Shown here piece by piece: positions 6,876-11,280 of a DNA stretch of 11,280 nucleotides. A program made the translations under genes and the position numbers. The stretch is from JBCBSP01 sp964550935 (GTDB taxonomy: Bacteria; Pseudomonadota; Alphaproteobacteria; Caulobacterales; Maricaulaceae): positions 1-11,280 of the forward strand of contig CAZKBB010000072.1 in the NCBI GenBank assembly GCA_964550935.1. Reading direction: 5' to 3'. The number at the start of each line of letters is the position of its first letter. Within the stretch, counting starts at the first letter, position 1. The notes under the pieces were generated by a model. It did not search any database. It was not told where the DNA came from and worked only from the letters and a program-made list of their open reading frames with translations.

Positions 6876-6921
6876 GTCGTTCTCCATCGAAAGGGCGGGT
6901 TTGTCGGACACGCGTTAGGTG

Positions 6922-6935
6922 AGGCCCCGGGGCCT
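6922..6935. repeat. 14-bp perfect palindrome in divergent intergenic region
   Basis: AGGCCCCGGGGCCT reads the same on both strands. It lies 47 bases upstream of the peroxiredoxin start, with a small hairpin-capable GCGCA/TGCGC pair beside it at 6939-6952. No T-run follows on either strand, so it is not a terminator. It could be a regulator site or chance in GC-rich DNA. I found no convincing promoter hexamers in 6876-7019. Confidence 0.4.
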
Positions 6936-7019
6936 TCGGCGCAACCCTGCGCTACGTGATCGTGAACAGGCCGCGCCCAAGCCCGTCCCGACAACCGCCC
7001 AAGCGGAGCCCCTCAGCCC

Positions 7020-7514
7020 ATGGCCCAGCTCGTCATCATCCGCCACGCCAAGGCCGTCGACCGCTTGGAGGCCGAGGACGATTTCGAGCGCGGCCTGACC
7101 GATCGCGGGCGCGAGGACGCCGCGCGCGCAGCCGACGCGATCGCGAAAGCCGGCCTCACCGCAGACCGCGCGCTCGTCAGCCCGGCCCGGCGCACCCGCG
7201 AAACCTGGGCCCTGATCGCGCCCCTTCTGGGCGATGCGCAGATCGACGATCCCATGGCGCTCTATCATGCCTCCGACACCATGCTGCAAAGGCTGGCGCT
7301 TGAAGCCTTCGAACGCGGCGCGCAGCGGGTCATCATCGTGGGACATAATCCCGGCGTCGGCACCTTCGCGCACCATCTCGCCGGCCTTGCAGGCGACGCG
7401 GGCGACCTGCCCTATGGCTGGCCGACCAGCGCGGCGGCGGGCTTCACCCTGGAGCCGCGCGCTGATGGCTTCGACGCGGTCAAGCGCGTCTTTTTCTTCG
7501 ATCCAAAGGCTTAG
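7020..7514 (+). CDS. SixA-like histidine phosphatase
   Basis: A 164-residue protein of the histidine phosphatase (phosphoglycerate-mutase-like) superfamily. The catalytic RHAK motif is at 8-11, with H9 the residue that is phosphorylated. SPARRTRET (54-62) supplies the second Arg, and VGHNPG (107-112) the second catalytic His, H109. Its short length and start close to MAQLVIIRHAKA place it nearest SixA, the phosphohistidine phosphatase that acts on HPt domains of phosphorelays. Alphaproteobacterial members are mostly uncharacterised, so the substrate is open. GGAG lies about 11 bases before the ATG, a rather long spacing. A probable terminator follows at 7539-7558. Confidence 0.9.
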   Translation: MAQLVIIRHAKAVDRLEAEDDFERGLTDRGREDAARAADAIAKAGLTADRALVSPARRTRETWALIAPLLGDAQIDDPMALYHASDTMLQRLALEAFERGAQRVIIVGHNPGVGTFAHHLAGLAGDAGDLPYGWPTSAAAGFTLEPRADGFDAVKRVFFFDPKA

Positions 7515-7538
7515 GCGACCCGTTTCCGGCGGCGCGCT

Positions 7539-7558
7539 TCCCTTTTCAAGGGATTTTT
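7539..7558 (+). terminator. Probable intrinsic terminator after the phosphatase gene
   Basis: TCCCTT (7539-7544) and AAGGGA (7548-7553) form a 6-bp stem with a three-base loop, followed at once by TTTTT (7554-7558). It begins 25 bases after the phosphatase stop. The stem is short and only half GC, so termination may be partial and the glycosyltransferase gene may receive read-through. Confidence 0.6.
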
Positions 7559-7594
7559 GACATCGTCACTCCCCTCCAGGGGGACGATCGTTCG

Positions 7595-9040
7595 ATGACG
7601 CCTGAAGACGGTTCCGCCGCGCCGCGTCCGGCGCGGGCGGTCGCGCCGCGACGGCGGCGGGCTGAGGCGCGCTCGGCCGCGTTCGCGCTGCGCCGGCGGT
7701 CGCCGCATCTCAGCGCCTCGCGCCGAGATGCACGCACGAGCGCGCTGTTCGCCGGGCCGTCGGCCTTCGTTTGCGGAGCGATCGCGCTGGCGCCGCAGGC
7801 GACGCTCACGATCCTGTGGGCGGTCGCGGCGCTGGCGCTTCTGACCGTGGCGGTCCTGCGCGCGGCCGCCGCCCTGACCGCCCCGGTCTACAGTCCGCGC
7901 CGGCCGCTCACGCGCGCCCGCCTGCCCAGCCTGTCCGTGCTCTGCCCCGTCTATGACGAGCCCGGTGAGGTTCTTTCCGCCCTGGCCGCCTCGCTGTCGC
8001 GCATGGACTACCCGCGCGACCGGCTGGAGATCGTCTTTGTGGTGGAGGAGACCGACCCGGCCACGCTCACCGCCGCGCTCGCGGCCGCCGCGTCCTACGG
8101 CTTCAGCGTCGTCGCGGTCCCCAATATCGGTCCGCGCACCAAGCCCAAGGCGCTTAATGCGGCGTTGGCGCGCACATCCGGCCGACTGGTCGCGGTGTAT
8201 GACGCCGAGGACGCGCCCGCGCCCGACCAGCTGCGCGCGGCGGCGGAAGCCTTCGCCGCGGACGAGACCCTGGGCTGCGTGCAGGCGCCGCTTGGCTGGT
8301 ACAACGCGGACGAGACCTGGATCACGGGGCAGTTCGCGCTGGAGTACGCGGCGCAGTTCCACGTCATGCTGCCCTTCTACCGCCGGCTCGGCTGGCCGCC
8401 GCCCCTTGGCGGGACGAGCAACGTGTTCCGGCGCGACGCGCTGGAGGCCTGCGGCGGATGGGATGCGTTCAACGTCACCGAGGACGCCGATATCGGCTTC
8501 CGGCTGGCGCGGTTCGGATGGCGCATAGGGCTGATCGAGCCGGGCACGCTAGAGGAGGCGCCGCTTGGCGTGCGCCCCTGGCTGGCTCAGCGCTCTCGCT
8601 GGCTGAAGGGCCATCTGATCACGACGCTGGTGCATCTGCGCGACGCGGCCGGATTGGTGCGCGCGGCCGGCCCGGGCGCGCTCGTCTCGCTCCTTGGAAC
8701 GCTTGGCGCGAACGCGGCGAGCGCCGCGCTGCATGCGCCGAGCCTCGTTCTATGCATCGCCCTCGCCGTTCTGACTGGAGCCGGCGCGAGCGGGTCGAGC
8801 GCGCATGCGGGCCTGGCGGTTCTGTTCGCCGGCTACGCCTGCGCGGCCCTCGCCGCCCATGTGGGGCTGAAGCGCGCCGGGCTCGCCTCGCGCCCGTTCA
8901 TGCTCGCGACGATGCCGCTCTACTGGCCGCTGCAGAGCCTCGCCCTCGTCAGAGCCTTGCGCGAGCTCGCCGCGCACCCTTATTCGTGGGCCAAGACGCG
9001 CCACGGGCTCAGCCGGATGACGCGCACCCGGCGGAGCTGA
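7595..9040 (+). CDS. Family-2 glycosyltransferase, cellulose-synthase-like, membrane-bound
   Basis: A 481-residue processive-type GT2 enzyme that likely uses a nucleotide sugar for an envelope or extracellular polysaccharide. After an Arg/Ala-rich N-terminus (1-47) come two predicted membrane helices (about 50-66 and 70-92). The catalytic domain follows: LCPVYDEP (116-123), VYDAEDAP (201-208) with the Asp pair D203 and D206, LGGTSNVFRR (271-280), VTEDADIGFRL (294-304) with the catalytic Asp D297, and the product-binding AQRSRWLKG (331-339) of the QxxRW type. C-terminal helices lie at about 360-455. Longer relatives carry an N-terminal GspE-like domain. Here only what looks like the linker (LRRRSPHLSASRR at 32-44) remains. 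The start has GGGGGA at a long spacing of about 10 bases, and no in-frame start lies upstream. The product sugar is unknown. Confidence 0.9.
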   Translation: MTPEDGSAAPRPARAVAPRRRRAEARSAAFALRRRSPHLSASRRDARTSALFAGPSAFVCGAIALAPQATLTILWAVAALALLTVAVLRAAAALTAPVYSPRRPLTRARLPSLSVLCPVYDEPGEVLSALAASLSRMDYPRDRLEIVFVVEETDPATLTAALAAAASYGFSVVAVPNIGPRTKPKALNAALARTSGRLVAVYDAEDAPAPDQLRAAAEAFAADETLGCVQAPLGWYNADETWITGQFALEYAAQFHVMLPFYRRLGWPPPLGGTSNVFRRDALEACGGWDAFNVTEDADIGFRLARFGWRIGLIEPGTLEEAPLGVRPWLAQRSRWLKGHLITTLVHLRDAAGLVRAAGPGALVSLLGTLGANAASAALHAPSLVLCIALAVLTGAGASGSSAHAGLAVLFAGYACAALAAHVGLKRAGLASRPFMLATMPLYWPLQSLALVRALRELAAHPYSWAKTRHGLSRMTRTRRS

Positions 9041-9051
9041 CGGCGCGTTCG

Positions 9052-9264
9052 ATGACGCTTCTTGAAACCTTGATCCTGTTCGCTGGCGCGGCCGGCGTGT
9101 TCGCGCTCGCGGTCTGGCGCAGCTCCAGGCCGTCCGACCCGCTGCGTCCCCGGCTCATCCCCTGGACGATGGTCATGCTGGTCGCGGTCACGGTGATGCT
9201 CGTCGCGCTGGTGCGCGTGCTTGCGATCTACGGGATCGACCTGTCCGGCCTGCGCCGGCGCTGA
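9052..9264 (+). CDS. Small two-helix membrane protein
   Basis: A 70-residue hypothetical protein beginning MTLLETLILF, with predicted membrane helices at about 4-21 and 38-61 joined by a polar loop, SSRPSDPLRPRLIP (about 24-37), and a basic end, SGLRRR. The RP-x-PLRPRLIP loop resembles a conserved small-protein family I recall from alphaproteobacteria, of unknown function. It starts 11 bases after the glycosyltransferase stop. No strong Shine-Dalgarno sequence is visible at normal spacing (GGAG at 9033-9036 is 15 bases away), which suggests translational coupling and a possible partnership with the glycosyltransferase. A much longer reading of this frame from 8458 would overlap the glycosyltransferase and is not credible. 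Confidence 0.75.
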   Translation: MTLLETLILFAGAAGVFALAVWRSSRPSDPLRPRLIPWTMVMLVAVTVMLVALVRVLAIYGIDLSGLRRR

Positions 9265-9267
9265 GCC

Positions 9268-9918
9268 TCACCCGCGCGCGCCGGCGAGCCCGGACAGCGT
9301 CCAGGCGAACAAGGCCACAAACGCCGCCAGGAAGACTGCAAGCCCGGCCGCGCGCGTCCGCCACGAGCGCCCCGCCCACCAGGCCATGACCTGCTCACCG
9401 AAAATGAAAACCAGAACGCCCATCGCCGCGTAACGCAGGAACCGTCCGGTCACGACGGCCAGGACGAACCAGCCGAACGCGACGCCGGAAAGCCCCGCGG
9501 CGAAGCTCGCCAGCTGAACCGGCACCGGCGCCATCATGGCCAGGAATACCGCCCAGGCGCCCGCCTCCTCCATGCGCGCGCGCGCCGCCTCGACTGACGC
9601 GGCCCCTTCGATCAGGGGCGCCAGCGCTTCAAGCGCGGCCAACCCGGCCAGATAGCTGATCAGACACCCCACCGCGGACCCCGCGGTGACCGCAAGCATC
9701 GCCGGGGCGACGTGCCGACGACCGCGCAGCATCACCGCCAGCAGGGGAAACTCGATCGGCCAAGGCAGAATGGAGGACTCGATCACCGAGCCGACGAACA
9801 GGGCCGGCAGCGCGCGTTCGCCCCGGGCCGCCCGGTCGAGCCGCTTCATGACAAGGCGTATGCGCCGCCAGGCGCGCGGGCCGCGCCGCTGGTGCAAGTA
9901 TGACGCCTCAGCGCTCAT
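9268..9918 (-). CDS. YqaA/DedA-type VTT-domain membrane protein
   Basis: A 216-residue integral membrane protein of the SNARE-associated/VTT (DedA superfamily) type, closest to YqaA. GSVIESSILPWPIEFPLL (43-60) matches the family's ESSFFPIPPD re-entrant motif. TAGSAVGCLISYLAG (78-92) supplies the Gly-rich segment, and APVPVQLASFAAG (130-142) followed by GRFLRYAAMG (158-167) is the second signature with the conserved G-R-F/x-R. DedA proteins are linked to lipid-carrier or phospholipid flipping and membrane homeostasis; YqaA itself is poorly characterised. The first 24 residues are basic and polar, so the true start could instead be the internal Met at 24 (position 9849). The ATG at 9918 has only a weak GGGA upstream. 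It lies 75 bases after the tRNA 3' end and may be co-transcribed with it. Confidence 0.85.
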   Translation of the reverse strand: MSAEASYLHQRRGPRAWRRIRLVMKRLDRAARGERALPALFVGSVIESSILPWPIEFPLLAVMLRGRRHVAPAMLAVTAGSAVGCLISYLAGLAALEALAPLIEGAASVEAARARMEEAGAWAVFLAMMAPVPVQLASFAAGLSGVAFGWFVLAVVTGRFLRYAAMGVLVFIFGEQVMAWWAGRSWRTRAAGLAVFLAAFVALFAWTLSGLAGARG

Positions 9919-9993
9919 CGCATCCCATCTAGCGCGCGTCGGCCGAAAATCGCACGCGGCGTTCGGTCTGGGAGGTGATCTGAGACGAGGACC

Positions 9994-10067
9994 TGGAGCG
10001 GGCAGCGGGAATCGAACCCGCACGATCAGCTTGGGAAGCTGACAGGCTACCGTTACATCATGCCCGC
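9994..10067 (-). tRNA. tRNA-Gly (anticodon CCC)
   Basis: A complete 74-base tRNA on the minus strand. The acceptor arms GCGGGCA and TGCCCGC pair perfectly, the anticodon stem TCAGC/GCTGA encloses the loop TTCCCAA with anticodon CCC (plus 10033-10035), and the T-arm GCGGG/CCCGC encloses TTCGAAT. The 3' CCA is encoded (9994-9996) after discriminator T. The D-arm has one T-C mismatch, as I recall for other alphaproteobacterial tRNA-Gly(CCC). Confidence 0.97.
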
Positions 10068-10087
10068 GCGTGTCGTGTGCGCCCACG

Positions 10088-10117
10088 TGTTTAGGCGCGA
10101 CACGCCCGGCTGGGCAA
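10088..10117 (-). promoter_or_regulatory. Possible tRNA-Gly promoter
   Basis: On the minus strand TTGCCC (10112-10117) and TAAACA (10088-10093) are 18 bp apart and would start transcription about 14 bases before the tRNA. Both hexamers are weak matches. The -10 lies inside an inverted repeat, GCGTGTCG (10068-10075) and CGACACGC (10098-10105). Confidence 0.3.
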
Positions 10118-10163
10118 GAGGGGCGATCAGGGCGCGGCGGACGCAGCGGGCCTGGACGCTCGC

Positions 10164-10619
10164 TCAGCCCCGCACGGCGACGGCGCCGGGCGCAGGTGCG
10201 CCGCCTTCCGGCCGCGCATCCCGGCGCGAGATGGACTGGAGCACATGGCAGTCGCCGACCCGGTCGCTTCCGCACCCGGCGATGACGCGTTCAAGCTCAC
10301 TCTTGAGCGCGGTCAGCTGTCGGATGCGGCCATCTATCTCGTTGACGTGGCGTCGCGCGATCGCGTCAACCGCCTCGCAAGGCCGGTCCGGGTCGGCCGC
10401 AAGCCCCAACAGCTCCCCGATCGCGGCCAGGTCAAAGCCCAACAGCCGCGCCTGACGGATGAAACCCAGCCGTTCCAGCGCAGCCTGGTCATACCGTCGG
10501 TGACCGCTCTCGGCGCGCTCGGGCTCGCGCAGCAATCCGTTCTGCTCGTAATAGCGGATCGTCGTCACTTTCACGCCGGTGCGCCAGGACAACTCGCCGA
10601 TGGCGTAGCTGCAGGTCAT
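10164..10619 (-). CDS. MerR-family metal-responsive regulator (ZntR/CadR/PbrR type)
   Basis: A 151-residue activator-repressor. The N-terminal winged helix (about 5-72) has IGELSWRTGVKVTTIRYYEQNGLL and the GHRRY wing, followed by the long dimerisation helix (about 78-113). Three Cys residues are placed as in divalent-metal sensors: C81, then C116 and C124. The 35-residue gap between C81 and C116 equals that of ZntR (79 to 114) and CadR (77 to 112). Cu(I) sensors have Ser at the first position, so zinc, cadmium or lead is more likely than copper. The start ATG has AAGGG nine bases upstream. The gene is divergent from a cation transporter across an 85-bp region holding a matching operator, so it almost certainly controls that transporter and itself. 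The tail after C124 (27 residues) is Pro/Gly/Ala-rich and has no His cluster. Confidence 0.92.
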   Translation of the reverse strand: MTCSYAIGELSWRTGVKVTTIRYYEQNGLLREPERAESGHRRYDQAALERLGFIRQARLLGFDLAAIGELLGLAADPDRPCEAVDAIARRHVNEIDGRIRQLTALKSELERVIAGCGSDRVGDCHVLQSISRRDARPEGGAPAPGAVAVRG

Positions 10620-10631
10620 GACGTCGCGCCC

Positions 10632-10662
10632 TTGTATCTACAGTCGCTGTAGATCGTACATG
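10632..10662 (+). promoter_or_regulatory. MerR-type promoter and operator for the transporter gene
   Basis: The perfect dyad ATCTACAGTCGCTGTAGAT (10636-10654) has 8-bp arms around a 3-bp centre. It lies between -35 TTGTAT (10632-10637) and -10 TACATG (10657-10662). The spacer is 19 bp, the over-long spacing that MerR regulators correct by twisting the DNA when metal-bound. The dyad resembles known ZntR and CadR operators in sequence and size. Confidence 0.85.
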
Positions 10663-10704
10663 TCACTGTGACCCGCGCCAAGCAAGCAGACCAAGAGACC
10701 GACC

Positions 10705-11280
10705 ATGTCCGGCTCGTGTTGCGCCGAGCAGCCGAAATTCGACGGGATGAGCCCCGGCTTCAAACGCGCGCTGTGGATCGTGATCGCCATCAATGCGGTC
10801 ATGTTCGCCGTTGAGATGGCCGCCGGCGCCTTGGCCGGGTCTCAAGCCCTGAAGGCCGACGCGCTGGATTTCCTGGGCGACACCGTCACTTACGCGCTGA
10901 GCCTCTTCGTCATCGGGAAATCCGTGCAGGCGCGCGCCGGCGCCGCCCTGTTCAAGGGGCTGGGCCTGGCCGCGATGGGTCTGTGGGTCTTCGGCTCGAC
11001 GCTCTGGCGGGTCTTCGTCCACGGTCAGCCCGACCCGACCGTCATGGGCGCGATCGGGTTCCTGGCGCTGGCGGCCAATCTGGCCAGCGTCGCGGTGCTG
11101 ATGCGCTATCGCGACGGCGACGCCAACGTCCGCTCCGTTTGGGTCTGCAGCCGCAATGACGCCATCGGCAACAGCGCGGTGATCGGCGCGGCCGCGTTGG
11201 TGGCGATCACAGGCGCGGCCTGGCCGGATCTCGTCGTCGCCGCGCTCATGGCCGGGCTGTTCTTGTGGTCGTCCTCCCAG
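10705..11280 (+). CDS. Cation transporter, CDF-like (partial, 3' end beyond window)
   Basis: The reading frame is open from the ATG at 10705 to the window end (192 codons, no stop), and looks nearly complete for this family of about 200 residues. The N-terminus has a Cys pair (MSGSCC). Membrane segments follow at about 22-45, 53-75, 84-106, 112-134, 155-172 and 174-190. The second begins with KADALDFLGD (D52, D55, D59), and the segment SRNDAIGN (149-156) takes the place of the HxxxD motif of classical CDF proteins. This matches the short CDF-related cation transporters found beside MerR regulators. Such proteins lack the usual cytoplasmic C-terminal domain. It probably exports a divalent metal such as Zn or Cd under control of the divergent MerR gene. 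The ribosome-binding site (AAGAGA, about eight bases before the ATG) is weak. Confidence 0.88.
   Translation, partial: MSGSCCAEQPKFDGMSPGFKRALWIVIAINAVMFAVEMAAGALAGSQALKADALDFLGDTVTYALSLFVIGKSVQARAGAALFKGLGLAAMGLWVFGSTLWRVFVHGQPDPTVMGAIGFLALAANLASVAVLMRYRDGDANVRSVWVCSRNDAIGNSAVIGAAALVAITGAAWPDLVVAALMAGLFLWSSSQ

Noticed and set aside
6876..6911. N-terminal extension of the peroxiredoxin from the GTG at 6911
   Set aside because: The ATG at 6875 has a good ribosome-binding site and gives the family's usual N-terminus. The extension has neither.
7557..7562. Perfect TTGACA as a -35 box for the glycosyltransferase gene
   Set aside because: No acceptable -10 lies 16-18 bp downstream; the only candidate (GACGAT, 7583-7588) is 20 bp away. 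The T residues also belong to the preceding terminator.
7511..8362. Minus-strand open frame opposite the glycosyltransferase start
   Set aside because: It is antisense to a gene with GT2 motifs, and the translation is Arg/Gly-rich without domains.
9994..10067. tRNA-Gly as an integration site for a mobile element
   Set aside because: No integrase gene, no repeat of the tRNA 3' end elsewhere in the window, and the flanking genes look like ordinary chromosome.
10245..10652. Plus-strand open frame opposite the MerR gene
   Set aside because: It would overlap the MerR operator and is antisense to a certain regulator gene.

Overview
The window is high-GC DNA (about two thirds G+C by eye) with densely packed genes, short or overlapping junctions and alphaproteobacterial gene types: a tRNA-Gly(CCC) with encoded CCA, a ligase-associated DNA exonuclease, a short XRE regulator next to a small membrane protein, and a MerR/CDF metal-resistance pair. 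The protein style suggests the Maricaulales/Caulobacterales (Maricaulis or Oceanicaulis-like). That placement is inference from recognised family members, not a computed phylogeny. I see no phage, insertion sequence, CRISPR array or integrase.

Layout. (1) 19-2290 (+): an AbgT-family transporter and, four bases later, a glutathione S-transferase-like protein. (2) 2294-6092 (-): a probable six-gene operon, read from 6092 downward: small two-helix membrane protein, lipoprotein amidohydrolase, a second small membrane protein paralogous to the first, a four-helix membrane protein, a 63-residue XRE regulator, and a ligase-associated metallo-beta-lactamase exonuclease. It starts at a promoter (about 6130-6158) embedded in nested inverted repeats that look like an operator. 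(3) 6240-6875 (-): a 1-Cys peroxiredoxin with a strong intrinsic terminator at 6181-6213, which insulates the operon downstream of it. (4) 7020-9264 (+): a SixA-like histidine phosphatase, a processive family-2 glycosyltransferase that seems to lack its usual N-terminal domain, and a 70-residue two-helix membrane protein. (5) 9268-10067 (-): a YqaA/DedA-type VTT-domain membrane protein and tRNA-Gly(CCC). (6) 10164-11280: a MerR-type metal sensor (-) divergent from a cation-diffusion-facilitator-like transporter (+, cut by the window edge), with a textbook MerR operator and a 19-bp promoter spacer between them.

Working together. The MerR/transporter pair is almost certainly a metal-inducible efflux unit. 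The least understood part is the 2294-6092 operon. There, an envelope amidohydrolase is flanked by two paralogous membrane proteins and followed by a membrane-protein/XRE pair that could sense and autoregulate, ending in a DNA exonuclease separated from its usual ligase and helicase partners. No intergenic stretch exceeds 300 bases. The larger gaps (6093-6239, 6876-7019, 9919-9993, 10068-10163) hold the promoter, operator, terminator, palindrome and tRNA elements listed, or nothing further that I can support.
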